Shown here: one piece after another, positions 35,822-44,994 of the stretch
Numbering within the stretch: position 1 is the first letter of the stretch
How the letters are laid out: each line of letters begins with the position of its first letter
Assembly (NCBI GenBank): GCA_945866305.1
Contig: CAMBGS010000003.1
Coordinates: 1-49,520 of the forward strand
Length of the DNA: 49,520 nucleotides
Source: Bifidobacterium breve
GTDB taxonomy: Bacteria; Actinomycetota; Actinomycetes; Nanopelagicales; Nanopelagicaceae
Direction: 5' to 3'
Translations under genes and position numbers: made by a program
Notes under the pieces: model-generated
The model's input: only the letters and a program-made list of their open reading frames with translations
Told to the model about the DNA's origin: nothing
The model's database searches: none

Positions 35822-37157
35822 TTCGCTTAGCCTCATACATCGCTAAATCTGCGCGATGCAATAAATCTCCATTACCGTCGTTGCGAACATGTCCGATGCT
35901 GACACCGATAGAAATAGATTTGCCATCAATGAAGAATGGATAACTTAATGTTGCTTTCAAAGCACTTGCTAACTCTAAAGTTGCTTCATCATTGCCTCTA
36001 GCAATTACTCCAAACTCATCACCGCCTAGTCTGGCTAAGATCGCGCCGCTCGGAAGAGAACGGCTAAAACGTTGGGATACTTGTCGCAAAATGCGATCAC
36101 CCATTTCGTGCCCATAGAGATCATTCACGGGTTTAAATCCATCTAGGTCCAACAGAAGCAAGGCCCCTTCAAGATCATTGAAAGAATCGATTTCAGCGAT
36201 TAACCTGCGGCGATTTGGCAGACCGGTTAGATCATCGGTACGCGCCAACACCTTTTCTTCACCAAGATTATTAGCTTGGCGAATAACTAAAGTCATTCGA
36301 ATAAAGGCCAATAAGAGCGTAGTAATTGTTGGAATGACCACATAGGTAGGGAAATAATCAGGTCTAAGTGCGATTGCAGATAAGAGCGCAGGGCTAATGA
36401 AAATCGAGATTGCAATCAGCGCAGGGTGAATTTTGACTTGAGAGTTGCCTTCATTGGATTGATACCAAAAAGAGAGCGAAATTAAAGTTAAGCCAATCAA
36501 CCAACCTTCATCGCTAAATTGACCAAATTGATAAGCACCTTGAATCTGATCCCATAAGTAATAGAAGTCAGTGAGTGTGAATGCGAGAATTCCGGTGATC
36601 ATTAGAGCCAACCTCATTGAAATTTTGGAGAGAGCGGCACTAGCAATAACAATCACGATTAACGCGATATCGCAGATCGCATAGAGGACTGAAAAGAAGT
36701 AGCCCAAGTCAGAATCTCCAACCAGTTGTTTGAGGACTAGTGCGGCGATAATTGAGGTAAACCCCAGTCCAAAAATCGCAGAATCCAATAGTTCAATCGC
36801 TCGCAATTTCTTGCCTCTGCCAATCGCTCTTGGAATTGCGATGAAAGCAAATGGATAGAACGCCGAGTAAGCAATATTGGATACTAATTGCTGGTGACCG
36901 CTAAAGCTAAAAAACTGATTCAAGCTCGACGTAACTGATCCAATACCCCAAGATGCAGTAGCAAGTGCAAGAAATGCAACAGCCAAAGGATCATTATGCA
37001 GCGGTGCTTGAAAGATTCCGATAACAAAAAGTAGAACGATTGCGTTATACAAGATTAAGTCTCTCGCAATTGTTGGTTGAGAAAAGAACAACCGGAGCAG
37101 TATATGCAACACCACTAATGCAGCAGGAAGCCATTTAGCGATGTGGTGAATTCTCAC
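35790..37157 (-). CDS. membrane-bound GGDEF diguanylate cyclase
   Basis: The product (455 aa from GTG 37157) has about 8-9 transmembrane helices in the first two thirds and a C-terminal GGDEF domain with an intact G-G-D-E-F motif about 75 residues before the C-terminus. It should make cyclic di-GMP from GTP. The RxxD inhibitory site that usually precedes GGDEF by five residues is not seen (S-G-A-I-L-A-R-L precedes the motif), so product inhibition may be absent. The membrane part could be a sensor. A TTG at 37163 is an alternative start; neither has a ribosome site. It overlaps phr by 32 bp at the 3' end. Confidence 0.85.
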   Translation of the reverse strand: MRIHHIAKWLPAALVVLHILLRLFFSQPTIARDLILYNAIVLLFVIGIFQAPLHNDPLAVAFLALATASWGIGSVTSSLNQFFSFSGHQQLVSNIAYSAFYPFAFIAIPRAIGRGKKLRAIELLDSAIFGLGFTSIIAALVLKQLVGDSDLGYFFSVLYAICDIALIVIVIASAALSKISMRLALMITGILAFTLTDFYYLWDQIQGAYQFGQFSDEGWLIGLTLISLSFWYQSNEGNSQVKIHPALIAISIFISPALLSAIALRPDYFPTYVVIPTITTLLLAFIRMTLVIRQANNLGEEKVLARTDDLTGLPNRRRLIAEIDSFNDLEGALLLLDLDGFKPVNDLYGHEMGDRILRQVSQRFSRSLPSGAILARLGGDEFGVIARGNDEATLELASALKATLSYPFFIDGKSISIGVSIGHVRNDGNGDLLHRADLAMYEAKRINAEVQAYQP

Positions 37158-37177
37158 CAACAAAAGTTAGAGTAGTT

Positions 37178-37209
37178 AAGCCTCAGAGATTAATAGGGGA
37201 AGCCTCAGA
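37178..37209. repeat. 10-bp direct repeat pair upstream of the GGDEF gene
   Basis: AAGCCTCAGA occurs at 37178-37187 and again at 37200-37209, 22 bp apart (about two helical turns), in the 57-bp gap between the GGDEF start and the secreted-protein stop. It may be a regulator site, or part of the weak AAGCC/GGCTT stem at 37200-37221. Confidence 0.3.
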
Positions 37210-37220
37210 CTAATTCGGCT

Positions 37221-37844
37221 TTAAAATCCTTTGGTACAGATTAACTTAGCCATACTCAGTGTGGAATCAATTTCAGATTTCGAATTCGTGTACTGGGCAA
37301 GTGCTTGCTCTCTAGCTTTCTTGCTGCGTTCAATCTGCTTACCTACGGTTGCGTAAGCCTTAATTGCAGCTTCGTAATTACGAACAGCAGAAGCAAAGCT
37401 ATCAATTGTCTTCTTGTTCTTAACCAGATTTACAGTATCTGCTCTTAAGACTACTAGGCGCGCAGTAATTGTATCGATCTTGGATTGAAACTCAGGAATA
37501 CTTTTATTTGCTTTTTCTACCTGTACAGCTTGCTTGGCAATATCGGCATCTAGTTTGGCAACTGCTGCATCGGTCGCTGTCTTAATTTTTGGCAAATTTG
37601 CGAGAGCCTTAACGTAAGTATTTGCAGTGTTGAGGCAGTCGAGAGATAACCAAGTCAATTTAGAGTTTTTCACGAGTGGATTCTTGGCACACTTGTAGGA
37701 GGAACCACTGACTTTGGTCGTGGCACCAGATTTACTGCACGATACGCCATTACTGATTTTGGTCGCAGCGCTTGCTGGCACGGCAGTGATTGAGGCAGCA
37801 ACTAGAACTGCGGTGCCGAGTACGACGAGAATCTTGCGAAACAT
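37221..37844 (-). CDS. secreted coiled-coil protein, unknown function
   Basis: The 207-aa product has a signal peptide (F-R-K-I-L-V-V-L-G-T-A-V-L-V-A-A, cleavage after P-A-S-A-A). The mature N-terminus has a short cysteine module (G-V-S-C-S-K-S-G-A, then S-Y-K-C, then L-D-C), suggesting disulfides. A long helical coiled coil follows at about residues 95-195. Start ATG 37844 has an optimal GGAGG site. No family recognised; a cell-surface or wall-associated role is inferred. Confidence 0.75.
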   Translation of the reverse strand: MFRKILVVLGTAVLVAASITAVPASAATKISNGVSCSKSGATTKVSGSSYKCAKNPLVKNSKLTWLSLDCLNTANTYVKALANLPKIKTATDAAVAKLDADIAKQAVQVEKANKSIPEFQSKIDTITARLVVLRADTVNLVKNKKTIDSFASAVRNYEAAIKAYATVGKQIERSKKAREQALAQYTNSKSEIDSTLSMAKLICTKGF

Positions 37845-37925
37845 GAAAACCTCCGTTGATGATGGGTCAATATTAGCGAACTGCAAGGTCCATATTGAGG
37901 AGGCAAGCAGAGAAAATCGTGTGAA

Positions 37926-38690
37926 TTATCGCTGCTTAACTCGTAGGTTCATCCCTACGCGCCTGACTAAAGATCTTGGCGCAAGAGAAATAATTCCAAC
38001 TAAGAGTTTATATTGCCAACCAGGTATGGATACCGGTTTGCCAGCAAGGGCATCTTTCCAAGCTTTTGCAACTAGTACATCAGAATTTAGCCACATGAAT
38101 TGTGGGAGTCCGGCCATCTTCATCCTGCCTCGTTGATGAAATTCGGTTCTGGTAAATCCTGGCGACAGCGCCGAGATTTTTATATTTGTTGCAGAAAGTT
38201 CGGTATGTAAAGATTCAGAGAGAACTGTTAAATATGATTTTGAAGCGCTGTAAGCCCCACCCGCAATAAAACTAGCGACCGATGAAACGTTAATAACTAC
38301 TCCTGAATTACGCTCTTTCATCTTAGGAAGTGCAACGTGCATCAGCCTCATTGGAGTGCGAACCAGAACCTTTAAGACCTCTTCTTCCTTCGCAAGGTCA
38401 CTCATCGTGAATGGCTTATTGATTCCGAATCCAGCGTTATTAATCAAGACTTCAACTTCATTACTTGCAATGAAATCTTCTACCTTAGAACAGCCTGACT
38501 CGGTTGCTAAATCTGCAACAAGCACAATCGAATCCGCTCCATATTTTTCTTTCAATCCAGCAGCGCGCTCGTTTAGCCTGACTTCATCTCGCGCAACCAA
38601 AACCAGATTAAACCCTTCAGCAGCTAGTAATCGCGTGAAACTCTCACCGATTCCAGATGACGCACCCGTGACTAAGGCCCACTTCTTCAT
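37926..38690 (-). CDS. short-chain dehydrogenase/reductase
   Basis: The 254-aa classical SDR has the T-G-A-S-S-G-I-G NAD(P) loop at residues 9-16, the N-N-A-G-F-G segment at 84-89 and the catalytic S-Y-x-x-x-K set (S137, Y147, K151). Substrate unknown. ATG 38690 is chosen, with a GGAGGCGGG ribosome site; an upstream in-frame ATG lies inside the GMC gene. It is 10 nt downstream of the GMC oxidoreductase, on the same strand, so the two are likely co-transcribed. Confidence 0.88.
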   Translation of the reverse strand: MKKWALVTGASSGIGESFTRLLAAEGFNLVLVARDEVRLNERAAGLKEKYGADSIVLVADLATESGCSKVEDFIASNEVEVLINNAGFGINKPFTMSDLAKEEEVLKVLVRTPMRLMHVALPKMKERNSGVVINVSSVASFIAGGAYSASKSYLTVLSESLHTELSATNIKISALSPGFTRTEFHQRGRMKMAGLPQFMWLNSDVLVAKAWKDALAGKPVSIPGWQYKLLVGIISLAPRSLVRRVGMNLRVKQR

Positions 38691-38700
38691 CCCGCCTCCG

Positions 38701-40374
38701 CTATCTAAGTTCGCCAGGTGCACCTACTGGTACAACGGGATCGTTAGGTTTAATAGGTTGAAGATACTTGTATGGCTCACCTTGTGAGGGACGTTGGTCC
38801 GATTCACCTTTATTTGGCCAGAGCGACATTGCGCGTTCTGCTTGTGCGGTAATTGTCAGCGAAGGATTTACTCCCAAGTTGGCGGTAATGGTTGAACCGT
38901 CGACGATATGTAAAGTCGGATAGTTAAAGACGCGATGGTAAGCATCGATCACGCCAGATTTAACATCACTACCGATTACACATCCGCCAACAAAGTGTGC
39001 GGTAAATGGGGCGCTGATTAGATCTCCAATATGTCCGCCCGCAATTCCGCCATATTCATTCGCAACATGCCGAACTGCCTCGTTGGCTGCAGGAATATAA
39101 GTCGCATTTGGGTGATCGCTGTTGTTCTTTGACGTTAACTTAAAGCCAAAGAGCCCCCGCTTACCTTTGACAGTTACCGAAGAATCCACATCTTGCATCA
39201 CAAGTGCGATAACTGTCTTTTCACTCCAGTGGCGCACATTTATGATGCGTGCCAATAAAGATGGTTTGGCAATAAATTGCTTCAACCAATGTCTGCGCCG
39301 TTCTTTTCCGGTGAAACCGTCGGTCATTATTGTTTGCAGCAGCCCCATAAAGTTACTGCCTTTGCCATAACGGACCGGCTCTACGTGGGTATTTTCATCG
39401 GGGAAGAAAGAAGATGTGATCGCAGCGCCACGGCTGAAATCTATTTCGCGGCTATTCATTAGCGCACCCGTAAGCGCTTCGCTATTTGTTCGCGACAATT
39501 CGCCCAAACGATCTGAAAGTTTTGGCAAATTCTTCCGCTTCATCTTATGCAGAAGTTTCTGGGTATTAAATGTGCCAGCCGCAACAACCAAATCAGTTGC
39601 AATAAATGTGGTGCCGCGGGATCCATCCCAGCTATCAGTCTTAACGGTTATGACTTCCCATTTGCCGTCTCTTCGTTCTGAAAATTCTGTAACAGTTGTC
39701 ATTGGAAATACTTCTGCACCCGCACCTTCAGCCAATCCCAGATAATTCTTTGGCAAGGTGTTCTTTGCGTTGTGGCGGCAACCAGTCATACATTCACCGC
39801 AATTTGTGCAGCCCACTCGATCTGGACCTTTGCCTCCGAAATAGGGATCACTCGCAAGTTTGCCTTCACCTGCTCCAAAGTAAATTCCGAGTGGTGCCAT
39901 TTTAAATGTGTTGGAAACTCCCATTTTCTCTGCGGCGACTTTCATTGCTGCATCACTCGGAGAAAAGTAGGGATTTTCTTCTACTCCCAGCATGCGGCGC
40001 GCTTGGTCATACCAAGGCTCAAGTTCGCGCTTCCAATCAGTAATCTGCGCCCATTGCGGATCCTGAAAATACTTGTCGCCAGGTTGGTACAAAGTATTTG
40101 CATAAACCAAAGAACCACCACCAACACCTGCACCAGAAAGTACTAAAACATCTGGCAGAAAATGAATTCGCTGAATACCGTAACACCCAAGTTGTGGCGC
40201 AAAGAGAAACTTATTTACCCGCCAGGAAGTCTTCGGAAAGTCCTTATCTGCAAATCTCTTTCCAGCCTCCAACACCGCAACGGAATAGCCTTTTTCGCGC
40301 AATCTCAGCGCCGTAACCGAGCCACCAAAGCCAGATCCAATTACTACGACATCGAATTGCAGTTCCTTGGCCAT
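38701..40374 (-). CDS. GMC-family FAD oxidoreductase with four-cysteine cluster
   Basis: The 557-aa flavoprotein has the N-terminal FAD fold V-V-I-G-S-G-F-G-G-S-V and the GMC S-G-A-G-V-G-G-G-S-L-V segment. It resembles the cholesterol-oxidase-like actinobacterial branch. At residues 189-199 C-x2-C-x2-C-x3-C occurs (C-T-N-C-G-E-C-M-T-G-C), a ferredoxin-like pattern that suggests an Fe-S cluster next to the flavin and hence electron transfer to a carrier instead of oxygen. The C-terminal catalytic block (H-F-V-G-G-C-V-I-G-S-D and V-N-P-S-L-T-I) looks intact. The substrate, perhaps a sterol, alcohol or aldehyde, is not determined. Confidence 0.85.
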   Translation of the reverse strand: MAKELQFDVVVIGSGFGGSVTALRLREKGYSVAVLEAGKRFADKDFPKTSWRVNKFLFAPQLGCYGIQRIHFLPDVLVLSGAGVGGGSLVYANTLYQPGDKYFQDPQWAQITDWKRELEPWYDQARRMLGVEENPYFSPSDAAMKVAAEKMGVSNTFKMAPLGIYFGAGEGKLASDPYFGGKGPDRVGCTNCGECMTGCRHNAKNTLPKNYLGLAEGAGAEVFPMTTVTEFSERRDGKWEVITVKTDSWDGSRGTTFIATDLVVAAGTFNTQKLLHKMKRKNLPKLSDRLGELSRTNSEALTGALMNSREIDFSRGAAITSSFFPDENTHVEPVRYGKGSNFMGLLQTIMTDGFTGKERRRHWLKQFIAKPSLLARIINVRHWSEKTVIALVMQDVDSSVTVKGKRGLFGFKLTSKNNSDHPNATYIPAANEAVRHVANEYGGIAGGHIGDLISAPFTAHFVGGCVIGSDVKSGVIDAYHRVFNYPTLHIVDGSTITANLGVNPSLTITAQAERAMSLWPNKGESDQRPSQGEPYKYLQPIKPNDPVVPVGAPGELR

Positions 40375-40390
40375 TTGGAATCACCATTTA

Positions 40391-41632
40391 TTAAATGGCT
40401 AACTCCTCAACTGAGATACCTGTGCTTGATTCTTCACGGATATGCCAGCTGGTTCCGTATTGCTCCAGAAGATCCAGGAAAGGCTTAGCTGCAAACCATT
40501 CCGGACCGCTTACGCCCTCGGGTTTCCAAGTGCCGTTATGTAAGAGTTCCATCGCAATTACTGGATTGATTGCGGTCTGCCAAACAACTGCTTGATCTCC
40601 ATAATTTGCCATAGACCATTGATTGTCAACAACGTTGTATATGTAACAAGCGTAAGGCTTACCGTTCTTGTCCAAACCTTTTACCAGCGTTCCTGCGCAA
40701 GTCTTACCTTTCATGCGCGAACCAAGCGTTGCTGGATCAGGTAGTGATGCCGCCAACAAATCTCGTGGTGATACTGAGTGACCTTGAACTTCAACAGTCT
40801 CTTTACGATCTAATCCGAGCATATGAATTGTCTTTAAAGTTGTGATGAATTGTGCGCCAAGTCCGTACTTGAAATTTACTTTCTTAGCATCAACTTTCTG
40901 TGGAATCAGAACAACTTCTTCGTGCTCAACGTTCACACACTCAACCGGCCCAATTCCTTCTGGAAAGTCAAAGACTTCAAGTTCACTAAAAGGTTCAGTA
41001 GTGAACCAGCCGCGGCCATCTTCCCAAACTAAAGGTGGATTTAAACACTCTTCAATTGTTGTCCAGATAGAAAAAGATGGTGCGAAATCAGCCCCTTCAA
41101 CAACAAGATTGGATCCATCCAAAACGGTAATTTCATCGATACGTGAGAAGAGATGCTCTGATGCGTATTTTGCAAAAACATCGCTCATCCCAGGCTCTAT
41201 GCCCATACCGACTAGCGCATAAATACCTCGCTCGCACCAGTTCCAATCGCGCGCAAATTGTTCATCTCCAAGCTTTACTCCTGTTTCGGAATTTGGGTAA
41301 TGCGGATGTGGACGAGATAACGACATCGCCATATCCATGTAATTCTTATTTTCAATTTCACATGCCAAGAAGATCGGCATAACAAAGCGAGGATCCACCG
41401 CATTAATCACGATATCGGGATTGGCTTTACGAATTAAGGAACGGATATCTTCCAGCTCTGCAGCATTAACCTCAGCCGCTGAAAAACGAGGGTCTTTAAC
41501 TCTTGCTACTGCTTCTTCTGCGCGTGACAGGTTGCGATCTGCGATCACCATCGAGGTTATAAATGGACGACGTGATGCGATATTTGCAATCGCCCTGCCA
41601 ACTCCGCCTGCGCCGATAACGAGCGCTTTCAT
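40391..41632 (-). CDS. saccharopine-dehydrogenase-like oxidoreductase
   Basis: The 413-aa product has an NAD(P)-binding Rossmann start (L-V-I-G-A-G-G-V-G-R-A-I-A-N) and the family fold of saccharopine dehydrogenase and carboxynorspermidine synthase. The length and G-I-E-P-G-M-S-D segment fit carboxynorspermidine-dehydrogenase-like members. It could act in polyamine or lysine metabolism; the partner decarboxylase nspC is not in the window. ATG 41632 is preceded by GAAAGG with a 6-nt spacer. It ends 16 nt before the GMC gene start and may be in the same operon. Confidence 0.78.
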   Translation of the reverse strand: MKALVIGAGGVGRAIANIASRRPFITSMVIADRNLSRAEEAVARVKDPRFSAAEVNAAELEDIRSLIRKANPDIVINAVDPRFVMPIFLACEIENKNYMDMAMSLSRPHPHYPNSETGVKLGDEQFARDWNWCERGIYALVGMGIEPGMSDVFAKYASEHLFSRIDEITVLDGSNLVVEGADFAPSFSIWTTIEECLNPPLVWEDGRGWFTTEPFSELEVFDFPEGIGPVECVNVEHEEVVLIPQKVDAKKVNFKYGLGAQFITTLKTIHMLGLDRKETVEVQGHSVSPRDLLAASLPDPATLGSRMKGKTCAGTLVKGLDKNGKPYACYIYNVVDNQWSMANYGDQAVVWQTAINPVIAMELLHNGTWKPEGVSGPEWFAAKPFLDLLEQYGTSWHIREESSTGISVEELAI

Positions 41633-41677
41633 GGGTGGCCTTTCATTTTCTAATCCGCACGACCGATATTGAGCGTG

Positions 41678-41705
41678 TTACACCTAGGTTAGCGATAGAG
41701 ATAAC
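41678..41705 (+). promoter_or_regulatory. predicted tRNA-Arg promoter
   Basis: TTACAC at 41678-41683 and GATAAC at 41700-41705 are 16 bp apart, 30 bp upstream of the tRNA. Match is moderate. Confidence 0.3.
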
Positions 41706-41735
41706 CTTTGCCAAGTTAAATTGTTTTCCCCGTAA

Positions 41736-41808
41736 GTCCCCGTAGCTCAGTGGATAGAGCAACCGCCTCCTAAGCGGTAGGTCGCAGGTTCAACTCCCGC
41801 CGGGGACA
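41736..41808 (+). tRNA. tRNA-Arg (anticodon CCU)
   Basis: The 7-bp acceptor GTCCCCG/CGGGGAC is perfect; the D-arm is GCTC/GAGC; the anticodon stem ACCGC/GCGGT has loop CTCCTAA (anticodon CCT); the discriminator base is A. The T-stem GCAGG/CCCGC has an A-C mismatch at the third pair. CCA is not encoded (CAA follows), unlike tRNA-Thr above. An imperfect CACAATTA/TAATTGTG stem (41807-41814 with 41833-41840) lies at the tRNA-purU junction. Confidence 0.92.
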
Positions 41809-41821
41809 CAATTACGTAAAA

Positions 41822-42661
41822 CTAACTAAAAATAATTGTGCGTTGTCCAACAATGAAGATGCGATCTTCGGCATAAAGCTTTACCGCTTTGGCAAGAACT
41901 CGTCTTTCAATATCTCGACCAAGGGCGATTAACTCATCGGGCGTTGATGAATGAGTCACGTGAGCAACATCTTGTTCAATAATTGGGCCCTCATCTAAAT
42001 CAGCGGTAACAAAGTGTGCAGTTGCCCCAATTATCTTTACGCCGCGATCGTGTGCTTGGTGATAAGGCTTTGCACCTTTGAATCCAGGCAAGAAAGAGTG
42101 GTGAATGTTGATGATCTTTCCTGGCATAGCGTTGCAAAAGTCAGCCGAAAGAATCTGCATGTAACGCGCCAAGACTACAAAGTCGATTTTGAGTTCTTTT
42201 ACCTTTGCGATCAAAACTTTCTCTTGTGCAGCCTTATTTGCTGAATCAATCGGCAGGTACATAAATGGAATGCCGTGTGATTCAACAAGTTGCTTTAGGT
42301 CTTCACGGTTGGAAACAACTAGTGGGATTTCAATTGGAAGCTCACCGAGTTCAAGCAAATACATAAGATCGCGCAAGCAATGGCTCTCTTTGGTTACCAA
42401 TATCAGGGCGCGTGGTTTATTAGCGGTCTCACGGATGTGCAGAGCAGGAGAGAACTTTCCTAACTCGCCGTTGAGGCTGGTTTGTGCCGCTGTCATCCCT
42501 TGTGATGTCTCAAAGCGGGTACGCATTACAAAAGTGTTTGTGGTGTGATCGGTGTATTGCTGATTCTCAATAATATTTCCACCGCAATTGAGAACCGCGC
42601 TCGTCATCGCATGAACAATGCCAGGTTGATCCGCACATTGCAGAGTAGCGATGAGATCCAT
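41822..42661 (-). CDS. purU: formyltetrahydrofolate deformylase
   Basis: The 279-aa enzyme hydrolyses 10-formyl-tetrahydrofolate to formate and tetrahydrofolate, balancing one-carbon pools and supplying formate for PurT. Residues 1-80 are an ACT regulatory domain (L-Q-C-A-D-Q-P-G-I-V). The C-terminal formyltransferase-like domain contains N-I-H-H-S-F-L-P and the D-E-G-P-I-I-E-Q-D-V segment with the catalytic histidine and aspartate. The ATG at 42661 has no ribosome site but a leaderless-type hexamer. Confidence 0.94.
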   Translation of the reverse strand: MDLIATLQCADQPGIVHAMTSAVLNCGGNIIENQQYTDHTTNTFVMRTRFETSQGMTAAQTSLNGELGKFSPALHIRETANKPRALILVTKESHCLRDLMYLLELGELPIEIPLVVSNREDLKQLVESHGIPFMYLPIDSANKAAQEKVLIAKVKELKIDFVVLARYMQILSADFCNAMPGKIINIHHSFLPGFKGAKPYHQAHDRGVKIIGATAHFVTADLDEGPIIEQDVAHVTHSSTPDELIALGRDIERRVLAKAVKLYAEDRIFIVGQRTIIFS

Positions 42662-42667
42662 GCCTAA

Positions 42668-42673
42668 AGGATA
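42668..42673 (-). promoter_or_regulatory. predicted -10 of a leaderless purU transcript
   Basis: TATCCT on the minus strand ends 6 nt before the purU ATG and matches TATAAT in four of six positions. No Shine-Dalgarno sequence is seen. Confidence 0.35.
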
Positions 42674-42697
42674 GAGGCAGCGTCCTTTATATAGAAA

Positions 42698-44806
42698 TTA
42701 ATGCGTAATAGTGAAGCGACGTAGCGGCTTAGGAGCCCACCAATTACTTTCACCAAACAAGCGCATTAACGCCGGCACCAACAAGGCACGAATCAGCGTT
42801 GCATCGAGAAGGACTGCGAAAGAAACACCAAAGCCCATCATCTTGATTGATGTAACTCCGCTGATCATGAAAGCAGCGAACACGACCGCTAACAGCAGAG
42901 CGGCTGCAGTAATAATGCGCGCAGAGCGTTGTAGGCCAACTGCAACAGATTCGATATTGCTCTTACCTGCCATATGTTCTTCGCGAATACGTGAGAGTAA
43001 GAAGAGTTCGTAGTCCATGGAAAGTCCGAAGACGACAACCGCAACGAGAATTACTGTGCCGGTATCTAGCGCGCCAGTGACCGTGAAATCACCAAGCAGC
43101 CACTTTAAATTTCCGTCTATAAAAACCCAGGTGATCGCACCAAGAGTTGCAATTAAAGAAAGTCCATTGAGAAGCACAGCTTTAATTGGAAGAATTATTG
43201 AGCCGGTAAATATAAATACGAGAATCATTACCCAGAGTGCGATCCAGCCCAGCGCCCAAGGCAGAGTCTTCGCGATACCGTCTTGGGAATCAGTGAAGTC
43301 TGCTGCTGCGCCACCGATTAAAGTTCCATCAGGTTTTGGAATGTCGCGAATATCGTGAATAATTTTTTCTGCAGCGAGGGTGCGCGATCCCTTTGATGGG
43401 ATTACTTGAATTCGTAGATCGCTTCCGTAAGTTTCAATTGGTGCGATGCGAGCGATTCCATCAACTTTTTGAACCTGTGCGAGATAAGCACTTACTTCTG
43501 ACTCACGACCAACCCCATTCGGAATAACAACTTCTATGGGACTTCCTTCAAAGCCATCGAATCGCTCCAGTATTTTTGCGGCACCAATAGCAGCAGGATC
43601 ACTCTTTGGCAGAACTCGGGAATCTACTTGGGCAAATGCAATATTAGTAATTGGAGCGGCCAAAATTCCCAAAACTAGAAGCGAACCAATAACAACCGGA
43701 ACCGGACGGCGCATTACATTTCGCGCGGTGTGTGCCCAACGGCCATCTTCTTTCGGAGTAATTCCTGATTTGCGAACTACTCCTTTATCTATCTTGTGTC
43801 CCAAGAGAGCCATGATTGCAGGGAGTGGAACTAGCGCACCGATTACAGCAAGTGAAACAACACTAACTCCGGCATAACCAAATGACTTTAAGAAGTCGAG
43901 CGGGAAGAAGATAAGCGCGCTTAGAGTTACCAGAACGGTAAGGCCGGAATAGAAGACTGTTTTTCCTGCCGAATTTACCGTTGCTACAACAGAATCCTCA
44001 ACGCTCTTTCCGGCATGCAGTTCTTCGCGGAAGCGATTAACCATCAGAAGTGCATAATCGATACCGAGCCCTAAACCAAGGCCAGTAATTAAGTTAAGTG
44101 CAAATATGCTGACGTTGGTGAAGAGAGTGAAGATATAGATAATGAGAAATGCGCCAAGTATCGCGCTTACGCCAACGACCAGCGGCATCGCCGAAGCAAC
44201 GAGTGCGCCAAAGACAAATGCGAGTAATAGAAAGGTTAAAGGAATAGCGATTGATTCAGCCAGCAGTAAATCTTTCTCGATCTTATGGTTGATGGCATAA
44301 GTAATAACACCAGAACCAGATGCGTAAACGGTTAGATCTCCGTTTTCTCCATCAAACTCTTCTTGAATCTTCTTGCCAATTTTCCCAAGTTGATCAAAAT
44401 CATTTGAACTTAAACTTGCATAGGCAAAGAGGAAGGCGGCCTTTCCATCGGTTGATTTCATAGTTGGAGCGCCGCCAGTTGACCAGAAAGAAAGTGTTTT
44501 AGAAACGCCCGGCACTTGTGAAAGCTTCTTCTCTAATGCGATTGCGGCCTGTGAAATTTCTGTATCTTCGACTGCTTTATCACCGGTGTCGACCACAAGA
44601 ACAGCAACCGGTTCAACTACGCCAAATTTTTCTGTTAGATAAGTTGCGGCTTTTGCTGACTCGCTAGAAAGGTCTGAATATCCGCCTGAATCGAGTTTGC
44701 CGAAGGCAAGGGAGCCAATTCCGCCTGCAGCTAAAATCGTGATCGTAAAGACAATCAATACAACTTTACTGCGACGAACTAGTAGATGGCCCAGGCGTTC
44801 AAACAC
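42698..44806 (-). CDS. MMPL/RND-family transporter
   Basis: The 702-aa membrane protein has the MMPL plan: 11-12 transmembrane helices in two halves, each with a large extracytoplasmic loop. D-Y-A-L-L-M-V-N-R-F-R-E-E in the first half and D-Y-E-L-F-L-L-S-R-I-R-E-E in the second are the paired signature segments, and the aspartates are candidate proton relays. Such proteins export lipids or other hydrophobic compounds in actinobacteria; the cargo is unknown. Start is GTG 44806 with no ribosome site. Confidence 0.9.
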   Translation of the reverse strand: MFERLGHLLVRRSKVVLIVFTITILAAGGIGSLAFGKLDSGGYSDLSSESAKAATYLTEKFGVVEPVAVLVVDTGDKAVEDTEISQAAIALEKKLSQVPGVSKTLSFWSTGGAPTMKSTDGKAAFLFAYASLSSNDFDQLGKIGKKIQEEFDGENGDLTVYASGSGVITYAINHKIEKDLLLAESIAIPLTFLLLAFVFGALVASAMPLVVGVSAILGAFLIIYIFTLFTNVSIFALNLITGLGLGLGIDYALLMVNRFREELHAGKSVEDSVVATVNSAGKTVFYSGLTVLVTLSALIFFPLDFLKSFGYAGVSVVSLAVIGALVPLPAIMALLGHKIDKGVVRKSGITPKEDGRWAHTARNVMRRPVPVVIGSLLVLGILAAPITNIAFAQVDSRVLPKSDPAAIGAAKILERFDGFEGSPIEVVIPNGVGRESEVSAYLAQVQKVDGIARIAPIETYGSDLRIQVIPSKGSRTLAAEKIIHDIRDIPKPDGTLIGGAAADFTDSQDGIAKTLPWALGWIALWVMILVFIFTGSIILPIKAVLLNGLSLIATLGAITWVFIDGNLKWLLGDFTVTGALDTGTVILVAVVVFGLSMDYELFLLSRIREEHMAGKSNIESVAVGLQRSARIITAAALLLAVVFAAFMISGVTSIKMMGFGVSFAVLLDATLIRALLVPALMRLFGESNWWAPKPLRRFTITH

Positions 44807-44874
44807 AGATTAACTATGTAGGATCATCCTTAGTTAGGCAAATCGCTGTTTAAGATTGAGGGGTAAAGTCGATC

Positions 44875-44994
44875 GTGAGTGAACTTTTCCCAGCAACAAC
44901 TGATGACGAACGCGATCCACGTGAAGATCAAAGCGATGCGCGCCGACGAGAAGATGAAATTAAAGGCGATAAACCGCCACATCACGACGATTAA
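44875..44994 (+). CDS. putative 39-aa acidic protein
   Basis: A GTG-initiated 39-codon ORF encodes a highly charged, acidic product (M-S-E-L-F-P-A-T-T-D-D-E-R-D-P-R-E-D-Q, ending P-P-H-H-D-D) that should be disordered. A GAGGGG lies upstream at a slightly long spacing (11 nt). Its TAA abuts the convergent fmdB stop. No family recognised; translation is plausible. Confidence 0.45.
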   Translation: MSELFPATTDDERDPREDQSDARRREDEIKGDKPPHHDD

